A DNA stretch of 64,000 nt from Sporolactobacillus kofuensis (GCF_024125425.1 NZ_JAMXWN010000004.1:124001-188000); one strand, 5' to 3'; counted from the stretch's first letter, positions 51,362 through 60,308 are shown. Numbers and translations are program-made. The notes: generated from the sequence alone by a model not told the origin.

Positions 51362-51859
51362 TTAGATATACTTCACCATCAAATATTCATCCACGTAGCC
51401 ATCTTTCTCCTTCATCGCATCCCGGTCTTCCCCATAGATGACGAACCCGAATTTTTTGTAAGCTCTGATCGCCGGCTCATTATCTGTCATGACAAAGAGA
51501 TATATTTTCGTAACACCTGTTTCTTTTACCGCATCAATCATATACTCAATAATCTTTCTTGAAATTTGCTGACCGCGATAATCGGGGTGAACATAAACAC
51601 TTGTGAGCGTGGCACGGTGGGCCATTTTTGGTAAAGACTCCCGATGAAGCGAGGCAATTGCAATAAGCCGGTCACCATCAAATCCTCCGACGACCAGCAT
51701 CTGCTCATCGGATAAATGGGTTCTAAAATGATCCATTGATCGATTTTGCTCTGTTTCAAAATCAGAAGCATAGGCTTCAGGATGCGTTTTTAACGCTTCT
51801 AATCTAACGGTTCTGTAGAGTTCGGCATGTTCTGCGGTTAATTTTTTAAAAATGACCAC
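51362..51859 (-). CDS. GNAT family N-acetyltransferase
   Basis: A 165-residue GNAT. The acetyl-CoA-binding motif A is visible at VHPDYRGQQISRKII and the C-terminal motif at NEPAIRAYKKFGF. Substrate unknown. GTG start with GGAGG. It is divergent from the NUDIX gene at 51934, the two starts being about 75 bp apart. Confidence 0.88.
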   Translation of the reverse strand: MVIFKKLTAEHAELYRTVRLEALKTHPEAYASDFETEQNRSMDHFRTHLSDEQMLVVGGFDGDRLIAIASLHRESLPKMAHRATLTSVYVHPDYRGQQISRKIIEYMIDAVKETGVTKIYLFVMTDNEPAIRAYKKFGFVIYGEDRDAMKEKDGYVDEYLMVKYI

Positions 51860-51933
51860 GGGCGGACGCCTCCAAAAAGTATTCTCTGTGTTATTATGAG
51901 CGTATTCTCTAAATTTATTGGAAGGTGAATCTC

Positions 51934-52389
51934 ATGCGGATTTTTGGAACAGGCATGAGCAATGTTGATTATTTTGTTCGAAAAGGTGCTTATGCTGTTA
52001 TCTTCTCCGAAGAAGATCCGGAAAAAGTTGCGCTGATTCGCGCCCATGGCAATCAATATTTTCTGCCTGGTGGAGGGATTGAATCCGGTGAAACAGACGA
52101 GCAATGCCTTCGACGTGAACTGCTGGAGGAAACGGGGCATTTGATTGATACGATCCAGTATCTTGGTCATGCGCAACGCTATTTCTTATCAACACTACCC
52201 GTTGTTCAGCCGATGATCAATGACGGCTACTTTTACACCGCGCGTTTCGGTCCGAAGATTCAAACTCCTGTTGAACCCGACAACTTTCTAGAATGGGTTG
52301 ATGTTCAGCAAAGTGCGGATCTCATGTTTCATGAGCACCAGGCATGGGCGATTCAAAAAGCACTTGATCACTTAAAGAACCGACCATGA
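51934..52389 (+). CDS. NUDIX hydrolase (first)
   Basis: A 151-residue NUDIX protein with a complete box at [23 protein letters not shown] (shown only as its start and end: GGGIES ... REL.EE). It hydrolyses a nucleoside diphosphate derivative; substrate unknown. ATG 51934 has GGAAGG upstream; a GTG three codons earlier overlaps that site. The 3' end overlaps the opposite-strand NUDIX gene by 18 nt, tail to tail. Confidence 0.87.
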   Translation: MRIFGTGMSNVDYFVRKGAYAVIFSEEDPEKVALIRAHGNQYFLPGGGIESGETDEQCLRRELLEETGHLIDTIQYLGHAQRYFLSTLPVVQPMINDGYFYTARFGPKIQTPVEPDNFLEWVDVQQSADLMFHEHQAWAIQKALDHLKNRP

Positions 52390-52860
52390 ATCATACACGG
52401 TGGCTTCGCTTGGTATCTCTTGGTGCTTGAGCCATTCTACTGCTTTTAACACAAGCGGTGATGCATTTTCTAAGTTCAGTTCGCTCAGACTGACCCAATG
52501 TGCACCTGAAGAATCCTGGCCATCAAACTGCTTCGGAAGTTCAAATTGACCTTCCATCTGTGTAATCTGGTAGAACACCGCAACGTGATGCACATGTGTA
52601 AAATTTCGCCACATCCACGGCAGAAAGAAATCAAACGTACCAATTTGTGAGTAGTTGGAAACCGTCATGCCGGTTTCCTCCTTAATTTCTCGAATTAATG
52701 TTGCTTCCAATGATTCACCCGGCTCCTGGCTTCCGCCCGGCAGATCATAGCGATGAATGTACGGTCCGCCAGTCTTGTCGATCACAATCATTTTGCCGTC
52801 ACGAGCGGCAATACCGTAGCAACCAAACGCCGTGTGGTACTGTTTTTTCTGCTCATTCAT
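52372..52860 (-). CDS. NUDIX hydrolase (second)
   Basis: A 162-residue NUDIX protein. The box begins [12 protein letters not shown] and ends [11 protein letters not shown] 52860 has GGAGGTGA upstream; the longer frame would start inside it. It is not closely similar to the adjacent NUDIX gene on the plus strand, so it is probably not a recent duplicate. Converges with it; substrate unknown. Confidence 0.87.
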   Translation of the reverse strand: MNEQKKQYHTAFGCYGIAARDGKMIVIDKTGGPYIHRYDLPGGSQEPGESLEATLIREIKEETGMTVSNYSQIGTFDFFLPWMWRNFTHVHHVAVFYQITQMEGQFELPKQFDGQDSSGAHWVSLSELNLENASPLVLKAVEWLKHQEIPSEATVYDSWSVL

Positions 52861-52904
52861 GTTGATCACCTCCAAATCGCAGATATTTAGTGCGTGCAGC
52901 GTTT

Positions 52905-53031
52905 ATCGATCATTTTCAAAATTTTATCAGTCATTTTGAAATTTTTATCGATCACTTTTAATTTTTTATCGATCGTTTTGAAAAATTTATCAGTCATTTT
53001 CAAAATTTTATCGATCATTTTCAATTTTCAT
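52905..53031 (+). repeat. 21-bp-period repeat array C (six units)
   Basis: ATCGATC or ATCAGTC at 52905, 52926, 52947, 52968, 52989 and 53010, exactly 21 bp apart. The order of core variants is GATC, AGTC, GATC, GATC, AGTC, GATC. The final unit runs into the stop codon of the NERD gene. Nearly identical to array D at 54127. Confidence 0.93.
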
Positions 53032-53989
53032 GGAGTATATCCCTCGATAAATAGTAAATTCTGGCTTTATTTTTTCCTTCAAAGTAATCGCATAGTGTAT
53101 GAAGTAATCGTCTAGCAGTTAATTCAGATTTTAATAGTAGAAAATCCCTGCATTTCTGATTCGTGATCTCTGGACCATAGATCAAAAAATAATCACGAAG
53201 CGCAGCTAAATGAGTATTTCGTGAGGCATGGCCGCAATTGCATACCCACTTTTGTTTCATTTTGAGTATTGGTACCGTATCGCAATTCGGGCACTGGACA
53301 CCTTTTATTATATCGTTAGGTTTTAGTTTAGTCGTGAATTTTTTAATCACCCGTGTTTGATGGTTTGCGAGAAGTGCATCAGCTACCTTTTTCAGCGACT
53401 CATACGAGACATAGTCTTTAGAAAATTGTTGATTCACTTGGAGAAGTTCCGCTTTGAGTTTGGCTCTTCGCACAATTTTTTTAATCCGATCATTTTTTAA
53501 ATCGGTGACCTGAAGCTGGGCGGAAGAAGCAATAACGACTCGATCTACAATCGGTATGGATATCCCGTAGTATCGCTCCAGCCAATCAAGCAACTGCATG
53601 TTTAGATTCTCAGCTTGCAAAATTGGATCATCAAACACATCAGTTGAATCATCCACTTCCCGAATTAATTGATTTAAATCGGTATCAAAAGTCAGCTTTC
53701 CGATAATATTTTTCACTTCTAAAATGAGTGCAAATCTTGAGCATAGGATAAGAAAATCGATCTGAAAATGGTGATGGCCATCAAATAAGCGAAGATCATG
53801 AAAAATGAAGAAATCATCCTTGGGGAGATAACTAAGCGGATAGTCCAGCGACTGTTCACCGCGAAAGCCTGCCATTGCTCTTTTGTAGAGCGACGTTAGA
53901 TCGTCACGATACGCGCTCGGTTTTACTCGACGAATCAGTACCTCAAGCTGTGACACATGGTAAGGAAGTTGAATGGGTTTTACGTACAC
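53021..53989 (-). CDS. NERD domain (nuclease-related) protein with C-terminal zinc ribbon
   Basis: A 322-residue protein. Residues about 40-150 form a NERD domain: QIDFLILCSRFALILEVKN holds the acidic/ExK residues of the restriction-endonuclease-like fold. A four-cysteine zinc ribbon (CPNCDTVPILKMKQKWVCNCG region, about residues 245-265) follows, then a helical tail. NERD proteins are predicted DNA-processing enzymes; the substrate is unknown. GTG start with AGGCGG. It is bracketed by arrays C and D, and its last codons overlap array C. Confidence 0.85.
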   Translation of the reverse strand: MYVKPIQLPYHVSQLEVLIRRVKPSAYRDDLTSLYKRAMAGFRGEQSLDYPLSYLPKDDFFIFHDLRLFDGHHHFQIDFLILCSRFALILEVKNIIGKLTFDTDLNQLIREVDDSTDVFDDPILQAENLNMQLLDWLERYYGISIPIVDRVVIASSAQLQVTDLKNDRIKKIVRRAKLKAELLQVNQQFSKDYVSYESLKKVADALLANHQTRVIKKFTTKLKPNDIIKGVQCPNCDTVPILKMKQKWVCNCGHASRNTHLAALRDYFLIYGPEITNQKCRDFLLLKSELTARRLLHTLCDYFEGKNKARIYYLSRDILHEN

Positions 53990-54126
53990 GCCACCGCCTC
54001 ACTTTCTTTTAAAAAAAGTTCGCCGGTAACGCTGTGCATTCCTTTTTGCATGAGGCCACTATTGAGACTATTTTGTGAACAATCTGTATGTATCGCTTAA
54101 GTAGATCCTACCTTTGTACTGCGTAT

Positions 54127-54253
54127 ATCGATCATTTTAAAAATTTTATCAGTCATTTTGAAATTTTTATCGATCACTTTTAAATTTTTATCGATCGTTT
54201 TGAAAAATTTATCAGTCACTTTCAAAATTTTATCGATCATTTTCGAAATTCAC
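54127..54253 (+). repeat. 21-bp-period repeat array D (six units)
   Basis: ATCGATC or ATCAGTC at 54127, 54148, 54169, 54190, 54211 and 54232, exactly 21 bp apart, with the same order of core variants as array C and only a few base differences in the linkers. It lies upstream of the NERD gene. The first unit begins after GCGTAT instead of GCGTTT, so even the left flank is similar. Confidence 0.93.
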
Positions 54254-54259
54254 TTACAA

Positions 54260-54526
54260 TCAGCTCTCTAAAATCAGATCAAGGCTCTGCTTGCCCCCAT
54301 CGACGATCTCCTGGTTTTTCAGATCATGGCCATACATCAGCAAAGAAACAGTTGTGAAAATCGCTTTCCATCGAGCACGTACCCTCGTCGAAGCATCTGC
54401 TTCCCCATATTGTGAATAAAATAATTCTCGCCCGATTCTCGGCAAGAAACTGTACACAATCGATAGGTCTACAGCAGGATCACCGATATGGGCATCGCCC
54501 TTTTTCCTTCCATCATACCCTCTCAT
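54260..54526 (-). pseudogene. Truncated aminoglycoside-phosphotransferase-family gene (C-terminal part)
   Basis: An 88-codon frame containing GDAHIGDPAVDLSIVYSFLP, the C-terminal catalytic/Mg-binding region of the APH/choline kinase fold, where the usual preceding DW is replaced by unrelated sequence. The N-terminal two thirds, with the ATP-binding and catalytic HGD region, is missing. It starts MRGYDGRKKGD. Most likely a remnant; intact function is not expected. Confidence 0.7.
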
Positions 54527-54599
54527 TGTCTTTTCCTTTTATTAAAGATAATATTAAGTCAAATAAATACAACTTTTCACTGTTTGAATGTGAGTTGAG

Positions 54600-54815
54600 A
54601 AAGATATTCTTCCTACGCTTCCCTTCCCCACCGATGTAAAAGAAGCACTGATGGGTCAAGACAATGAACTTAGAACCCATCTGAGCGGCGTCCTATTACT
54701 CGAACAAGCACATTGGGCAGCATTAATCGACTACTTAGAACAATTCACAATTCCAAAACATGCCTACATGACAGCTTATCTCGATGCAATCCGGTGGCAG
54801 CAATATCTTCCTTAA
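54600..54815 (+). pseudogene. Remnant of an EAL-HDOD (YuxH-like) protein gene, C-terminal end only
   Basis: The plus frame from 54600 reads DILPTLPFPTDVKEAL and later VLLLEQAHWAALIDYLEQ, ending RWQQYLP-stop at 54815. This matches the C-terminal end of YuxH-type EAL-HDOD proteins (recognised by eye). No start codon context, and a stop lies directly upstream (54597). The junction with the phosphotransferase relic lies in between. Confidence 0.5.
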
Positions 54816-54819
54816 TCAT

Positions 54820-56010
54820 TTATAACCAATTCCGAGTGTTCTTTGTCAGCTGCGGAAGTGCCAACACTAATAATGCCAGCACACCGCCCATCACTCCGAA
54901 ACTGATTGAAAAATTCACCCGCTCAATCAGCCATCCTGTAAACGGGAAAAGGACAATCATCGTCACACTGAACAGCATGCTGGACACACTAAGCAATGTT
55001 GCACGGCTAGACGACGGAATCAGTTGATTAAAATAGTTGCTGAAGATTGGCTGACTAATCGCGATCAGCACATTCATGCAGATAAAGCAGATGATCAGAA
55101 CCGCAAGCTGATTTGTAAATGATACGAGAAGAAAAATGCAGAGCAAGAGCGAAAACGTGTGAATAAGCATCATCTGCCCAGCTCTTTTTTCAATTTGAGG
55201 AGATATTTTCGCCCCGATGATTTGGAATACTGCAGACACAATCATTAATAGGCTGATTTGAACGCCTTTAAATCCATTCTTGTCGATCAGTGATTGAAAG
55301 TAAAAATAATAGGTTGCGGCGACCCCTTGAAAAAGCGCAAAGAAGATCATTAGGAAGCGTAGCCGACTATTTTCCTTGAGAAAGCGTGCTGCATTCTTCA
55401 AGATCGTAAAATAACCAGTAACTTTTTCAGTCTTCTTCTCTTTTTTCTCCGGCTCCACCATCATGAACACAGATACTATCGCAAATAATGAGATGACAAT
55501 CTGAATCCAATACACGCCTTCAAAGTAGCTGTTGACAAACCACCCGGCTACAAAAATCCCTAAAGTATCCGCAAATTCATATATGGCATTAGTATTCGCC
55601 GACACCTTAATGTACTTATCTTTCGCATTCAGATTGCGCAATGATTCATAGACGAGCGCGTCAATCGTTCCGGAATTCAAATTATAGGACCATGCGGAAA
55701 TGATGAACCCAACTGCAAACCAAAGGAAATCATGCGAAAAAATAAGGATGATGCTACTGATTATTGCGCAAACGCGTCCCAAAATCAGAACGGCTCGATA
55801 GTTCAGCCGATCCGCAAGTGCACCGCTCGGCACCTCAAAAAGAAAACTGCTGACGTGAAAAATACTTTCCAGCAAGCCCACTTCGACAAGTGACATGCCG
55901 CGATGAGTCAAATACAGTACCCAAAGTGCCGTCACACCAAAAAAGGAACAGAAATTATAAATATAGTTGTAACGCACATTGTTGCTTTTGCTTCTTCCCC
56001 ACACCATCAT
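54820..56010 (-). CDS. MFS transporter
   Basis: A 396-residue major facilitator with about 12 membrane segments. Seen: an N-terminal YNYIYNFCSFFGVTALW segment, the loop 2-3 motif EVPSGALADRLNYR (resembling GxLADRxGRR), and a second-half counterpart after a charged central loop (VEPEKKEKKTEK). Substrate unknown; drug-efflux-like. The ATG/ATG/GTG cluster at 56010-56005 leaves the exact start uncertain. A terminator-like hairpin lies in the upstream region (56075-56110). Confidence 0.86.
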   Translation of the reverse strand: MMVWGRSKSNNVRYNYIYNFCSFFGVTALWVLYLTHRGMSLVEVGLLESIFHVSSFLFEVPSGALADRLNYRAVLILGRVCAIISSIILIFSHDFLWFAVGFIISAWSYNLNSGTIDALVYESLRNLNAKDKYIKVSANTNAIYEFADTLGIFVAGWFVNSYFEGVYWIQIVISLFAIVSVFMMVEPEKKEKKTEKVTGYFTILKNAARFLKENSRLRFLMIFFALFQGVAATYYFYFQSLIDKNGFKGVQISLLMIVSAVFQIIGAKISPQIEKRAGQMMLIHTFSLLLCIFLLVSFTNQLAVLIICFICMNVLIAISQPIFSNYFNQLIPSSSRATLLSVSSMLFSVTMIVLFPFTGWLIERVNFSISFGVMGGVLALLVLALPQLTKNTRNWL

Positions 56011-56347
56011 CCACTCCGTCCGTGCACATCAAAGAATACTCCTTATGTAAGACAATCAACCTATTTATCGTATCAAAAAAGGGTTCCCTGGCATAGGGGA
56101 CCCCTTATTATTGAAAGAACCGAATGGGTTCATCAATGACAAAATGCTTTAAACTTAGGCCCCTAGGTTTTGAAACTTATCCCTTAGACAAGCCAACAGG
56201 AGAGAAGCTCATTTTATTCAATTAACGATTGTCCTAGTAAACGATTGATTTTTATCCCAGACAGATATACCGTTAATGATGAGCACATTAGTTTCCGCTC
56301 GATCCTATCTCTTAATCCTTTTTAGTGATTAATGATTTTTTTCAGGA
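56011..56347. other. Intergenic region between MFS gene and the HPr-sigma-54 activator
   Basis: A hairpin (GGGTTCCCT / AGGGGACCCCTT, 56081-56104) is followed on the minus strand by TTTTTT (complement of 56075-56080). It points toward the MFS gene, so it would act as an attenuator of MFS transcription or be a leftover terminator. No gene and no second element is seen; the promoter of the activator gene must lie near its right end. Confidence 0.55.
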
Positions 56348-56356
56348 GTGATTTTC

Positions 56357-58378
56357 TTGAGGAGTCGCGAAGTTATATTAAATTATGCAAAGGGTTTGCA
56401 TACACGTACGGCTGCAGCTGTTGTCAATACGGCCGACGTGATTCAGAACAAATACCAGGTCCGCTTATTCATTAACTTTCGTGACCGACGTGTACCCGCC
56501 ACCAGTCTAATGCCGCTGGTTAATTTAAAGATCCGAGACAAGGACAGGCTAATACTTATCGCATCAGGATCGCATGAAGAACAGGCATTGAATGAATTTG
56601 AGCACTTATTTGAAAGCGGATTCGAAGATTTAACCACTCAAACAATCAATGATATTGATGACATTTTAAACGAAAATATGATTACGAACGAAGAAATTTT
56701 TCATAACATCGCAAATGGGATTATCGTCACGGATCAAGCCGATCGCGTGATTCTCTTTAACTCGTTTGCTGAACGTTTGTTCAAAATGTCGAGCGATCAT
56801 GTCATTGGCGAACCATTCGCCTCATTACTCCCCTATCCTGATCTAGAGCTTAAAGCAGATGCGCCTGAAACGATGATCCGCAAGGTTATTCATAACCAGG
56901 TGCTCTTAATTACCCGACGACCGCTGGTAATCGATGGGAAGGCCCGAGGAACAATTGCCATTTTGCAAAACATCTCCCGGCTGGAAAAAGTCAAAGGAGA
57001 ATTGAAAGAGGTCAAAGAATTAAAAGAACGCCTTCAATTAATTTTGAAATTTGTGCAAGACGGGATCTGCGTCATGGATAAACAAGGCATCATCAATTAT
57101 GTCAACGATGCCTATTTAAAAATACAGAAGCTCAAAAGGTCAGATGTTATCGGAAAAAGTATCAGTGAGCTGTCTCCTCATGGCGTCAGACAGACTGTAT
57201 TAAAAACCGGCCATGGCGTAAAGAACAAAATTATTAAGAAAAACAACGACGTCATGATCATCTCGAACGTCAGCCCGATTGTTGTCGACGATGAGCAAGT
57301 CGGCGCGATTTCGATCGTTAAAGATTTTCGTGAAATCCAACACCTTACTGAAAAATTGAATCGCGTGACCTCGCGTGCCGAATATCTTGAAGAGGAATTG
57401 ATCCGTTCGCGGAATCCAGAGAAGATCTTCAGCAATTTTATTGGTAAAAGTGGAAAGATTATCGATGCCCTATCCGTTGCCCTTAAAGCTGCACGCACGA
57501 AAGCAACGATCTTGATCCGCGGAGAAAGCGGTACAGGCAAAGAAATGATCGCCAAAGGAATTCACTATGCGAGCGCTTATCGCAATGGCCCATTCATTCG
57601 CGTCAATTGCGCATCGATTCCAGAGAATCTGTTTGAGAGCGAACTGTTTGGCCATGAAAAAGGATCGTTCACCGGAGCTATCTCCCGCCGGCTTGGTAAA
57701 TTTGAACTGGCGCAGCACGGTACGATTTTTCTCGATGAAATCGGTGAACTGAATACACATATGCAGGCAAAAATTCTCCGCGTGCTGCAAGAAAAAGAGA
57801 TCCAGCGTATCGGAAGTGAAACGGTTCAGAAGCTGGATATCCGGATCATCGCTGCAACCAACCGCGATTTAGAAGCGATGGTCAAAACCGGTGATTTCCG
57901 CGAAGATCTCTATTATCGCTTAAATGTCATTCCGATCTATTTGCCGCCGCTGCGCGAACGAAAGCAAGACATCGCCCTGCTCGTAGACTACTTCATGAAT
58001 CGATTTCAAAATGATCGCGAGCACCCGCTTCTGGGTATCTCCAATGATGCAATGGAGTCCCTGCTCGCCTATGCATGGCCCGGAAATGTGCGAGAGATCG
58101 AGAACTTATTTGAACGTTTATTCACTCTGGTCGACAATGATTACATTGAAGCGGAAGACCTTCCCGCCTACATTCGCGGCAAAAAATTAAGCACGCAACA
58201 TGTACAGGACCATGATCTATTCGCCTCCGACCGCGTGCTGCCGATGGATGACTATGAAAAAGCAATCATCAAAAAAGCGCTGGAGAAATACGGGAGCTGC
58301 AATGCCGCGGGCAAAGCGCTGCATTTAAATCATAAGACCGTTGCTGCCAAAGCAAGAAAATTTAATCTTATCCAATAG
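56357..58378 (+). CDS. Sigma-54-dependent activator with N-terminal HPr-like domain (DhaR/LevR-like regulator of the dha operon)
   Basis: A 673-residue enhancer-binding protein. With TTG 56357 as start (AGGAG eight bases upstream) the N-terminus is an HPr-like domain with His15 in KGLHTRTAA, the exact position of the phosphorylated histidine in HPr, and a Ser49 near the HPr-Ser46 region. Then come two PAS-like domains, an AAA+ domain with Walker A GESGTGKE (residue 389) and a GSFTGA loop (residue 436, an A-to-S variant of GAFTGA), and a Fis-type HTH. It probably activates the sigma-54 promoter of glpF-dhaKLM at 58491, possibly when its HPr domain is phosphorylated by DhaM or PTS proteins. Confidence 0.9.
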   Translation: MRSREVILNYAKGLHTRTAAAVVNTADVIQNKYQVRLFINFRDRRVPATSLMPLVNLKIRDKDRLILIASGSHEEQALNEFEHLFESGFEDLTTQTINDIDDILNENMITNEEIFHNIANGIIVTDQADRVILFNSFAERLFKMSSDHVIGEPFASLLPYPDLELKADAPETMIRKVIHNQVLLITRRPLVIDGKARGTIAILQNISRLEKVKGELKEVKELKERLQLILKFVQDGICVMDKQGIINYVNDAYLKIQKLKRSDVIGKSISELSPHGVRQTVLKTGHGVKNKIIKKNNDVMIISNVSPIVVDDEQVGAISIVKDFREIQHLTEKLNRVTSRAEYLEEELIRSRNPEKIFSNFIGKSGKIIDALSVALKAARTKATILIRGESGTGKEMIAKGIHYASAYRNGPFIRVNCASIPENLFESELFGHEKGSFTGAISRRLGKFELAQHGTIFLDEIGELNTHMQAKILRVLQEKEIQRIGSETVQKLDIRIIAATNRDLEAMVKTGDFREDLYYRLNVIPIYLPPLRERKQDIALLVDYFMNRFQNDREHPLLGISNDAMESLLAYAWPGNVREIENLFERLFTLVDNDYIEAEDLPAYIRGKKLSTQHVQDHDLFASDRVLPMDDYEKAIIKKALEKYGSCNAAGKALHLNHKTVAAKARKFNLIQ

Positions 58379-58430
58379 AAACCGTTGATATTGGTGCTTA
58401 TTACCAATATCAACGGTTTTCTTGTTCTTT
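58379..58430 (+). terminator. Terminator downstream of the sigma-54 activator gene
   Basis: Perfect 17-bp stem (58379-58395 with 58403-58419) with a 7-base loop, then TTTTCTTGTTCTTTTTT. The 5' arm begins at the activator stop codon. The symmetry is unusually long for a terminator, so a protein-binding role at the adjacent sigma-54 promoter cannot be excluded. Confidence 0.75.
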
Positions 58431-58490
58431 TTTACCATGTTCCTATTTGGATAATTCAATTCTCATGCCCTTTTCGCTCTCCCACTCAAT

Positions 58491-58506
58491 TGGCATCAAA
58501 ATTGCT
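58491..58506 (+). promoter_or_regulatory. Sigma-54 (-24/-12) promoter of glpF-dhaKLM
   Basis: TGGCATCAAAATTGCT matches the sigma-54 consensus TGGCAC-N5-TTGCW with only C-to-T at one position. -24 GG lies at 58492-58493 and -12 GC at 58504-58505. It sits about 36 bp before the glpF start codon and directly downstream of the activator gene. Confidence 0.88.
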
Positions 58507-58541
58507 TAAGTAATTATGGCAAGAGAAAGGGGAGACGGACT

Positions 58542-59249
58542 ATGGAAGCGTTTTTGGGTGAATTGGTTGGTACGTTTATTATGGTTCTCTTAGGCGACGG
58601 CGCTGTTGCCAATGTCATTTTGAAAAAATCCAAGGCAGAAAATTCGGGCTGGATCGTGATCAGCGCTGGATGGGCATTCGCGGTCGCTCTTCCGGTTTGG
58701 CTTTTCGGTAGCATCAGCGGTGCGCATTTTAATCCTGCTGTGACCTTGGGACTTGCCTGCATTGGAAAGTTTCCTTGGAGCAGCGTGGGCTTATATATCA
58801 CCGCGCAGTTTATCGGAGCCTTTCTTGCGGCTGTTGTTCTTTTCCTTCATTTCTACAAGCATTTTGAAGCAACAACAGATCCAGCAGTTAAATTAGGCGT
58901 ATTCTCCACTGGACCGGCAATTCGAAGCAAATTTTTCAACTTCTTTGGCGAATTCGTCAATACCTTTGTACTTTTGTTTGGCATTATTGGCATTGTTTCA
59001 CAGAAAATGGCACCCGGGCTCATGGGGCTCGCAATTGGGATTCTGATCTTTGCTATCGGACTATCGCTTGGGGGAACAACCGGATACGCTATTAACCCCG
59101 CGCGGGACCTGGCTCCGAGAATTGCCCATGCACTTCTCCCCATTCCCGGAAAGGGTAGCTCGGACTGGGCCTATGCTTGGGTACCCGTCGCCGCCCCAAT
59201 TCTCGGCGGTATTTTCGGTGCAGCTGCCTATATTCTTCTCTTCCATTGA
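58542..59249 (+). CDS. glpF: Glycerol facilitator (aquaglyceroporin)
   Basis: A 235-residue MIP channel with six membrane segments and two half-helices carrying NPAVTL (about residue 68) and NPARDLAPR (about residue 187); the Asp after the second NPAR is the GlpF/aquaglyceroporin mark. It passes glycerol and perhaps dihydroxyacetone. First gene of the dha operon under the sigma-54 promoter, with GGGGAG before the ATG. Confidence 0.93.
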   Translation: MEAFLGELVGTFIMVLLGDGAVANVILKKSKAENSGWIVISAGWAFAVALPVWLFGSISGAHFNPAVTLGLACIGKFPWSSVGLYITAQFIGAFLAAVVLFLHFYKHFEATTDPAVKLGVFSTGPAIRSKFFNFFGEFVNTFVLLFGIIGIVSQKMAPGLMGLAIGILIFAIGLSLGGTTGYAINPARDLAPRIAHALLPIPGKGSSDWAYAWVPVAAPILGGIFGAAAYILLFH

Positions 59250-59288
59250 ATAAAATAGCTTATCAAACGGAGACAGGGAGGCATCAAG

Positions 59289-60290
59289 ATGAAAAAATTG
59301 ATCAATCAACCGGAAAACAGTTTGAATGAAATGCTGATTGGCATGGCGAAAGCATACCCTGATTATTTAACAAGACTCGACAATACAAACGTCCTTGTTC
59401 GTAAAAACTTAACTGAACAGAAGGTAGCCGTTGTCAGTGGTGGCGGCAGCGGCCATGAACCAACGCACGCTGGTTATATTGGCCAAGGCATGCTCGACGC
59501 TGCTGTTGCCGGCGACATTTTCACCTCACCAACACCGGATCAAATCTATGAAGCAATCAAAGCCGTGGACAGAGGCAAAGGCGTGCTGCTGGTCGTAAAA
59601 AATTACAGTGGTGACGTGATGAACTTTGACATGGCGAAAGAAATGGCTGAAATGGAAGGCATTGCGGTTGAACAAGTTATTGTGAATGATGATGTCGCTG
59701 TGGAAGACAGCACGTTTACTACAGGACGCCGCGGAATCGCAGGAACCGTCCTTATTCATAAAATTGCCGGTGCAGCCGCAGAACGTGGATGGGACCTGCA
59801 AAAAGTTAAAGAAACAGCAGAAAAAGCGATCAAAAGTATTCACAGTATGGGCATGGCACTCAGTCCATGTATCGTCCCTTCCGCCGGAAAGCCCAACTTC
59901 ACGTTAGCTGAGGATGAAGTCGAAATCGGCACCGGTATTCACGGCGAACCGGGTACTCATCGTGAAAAGATCAAGTCGGCTGATGAAATTACGCAAGAAC
60001 TTTTTGATAAAATCCAGGCGGATGCCCCGATTCAGTCAGGCGATGACGTTGCGCTAATGGTAAACGGTATGGGCGCTACCCCACTGATGGAACTTTATAT
60101 CGTCAATAACAAAGCTCATGATCTTCTCGTATCGCTCGGTGCACACATCCACCGCACCTTTGTCGGTGAATTTATGACCTCGATTGAAATGGCCGGAATG
60201 TCGCTGACCGTGCTGAAATTGGACGATCAACTGAAATCGCTTCTTGACGATGCCGCAGATACACCGGCACTCAAAGTAATCAAAAAATAA
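59289..60290 (+). CDS. dhaK: PTS-dependent dihydroxyacetone kinase, DhaK subunit
   Basis: A 333-residue DhaK. It binds dihydroxyacetone covalently through His218 in GTGIHGEPG; the N-terminal GGGSGHEPTHAGYIG motif is present. It works with DhaL and DhaM to phosphorylate dihydroxyacetone using PEP. Lies 39 bp after glpF. ATG with GGGAGG upstream. Confidence 0.97.
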   Translation: MKKLINQPENSLNEMLIGMAKAYPDYLTRLDNTNVLVRKNLTEQKVAVVSGGGSGHEPTHAGYIGQGMLDAAVAGDIFTSPTPDQIYEAIKAVDRGKGVLLVVKNYSGDVMNFDMAKEMAEMEGIAVEQVIVNDDVAVEDSTFTTGRRGIAGTVLIHKIAGAAAERGWDLQKVKETAEKAIKSIHSMGMALSPCIVPSAGKPNFTLAEDEVEIGTGIHGEPGTHREKIKSADEITQELFDKIQADAPIQSGDDVALMVNGMGATPLMELYIVNNKAHDLLVSLGAHIHRTFVGEFMTSIEMAGMSLTVLKLDDQLKSLLDDAADTPALKVIKK

Positions 60291-60308
60291 ATAAGGGATG
60301 GATGACTT

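Noticed and set aside
52894-53115. Plus-strand frame with repeating LSIIFKI-type heptapeptide
   Set aside because: Same artefact from array C, and it runs antisense into the NERD gene.
52905-54253. CRISPR array
   Set aside because: The 21-bp unit is fully repetitive, with no unique spacers and no cas genes nearby.
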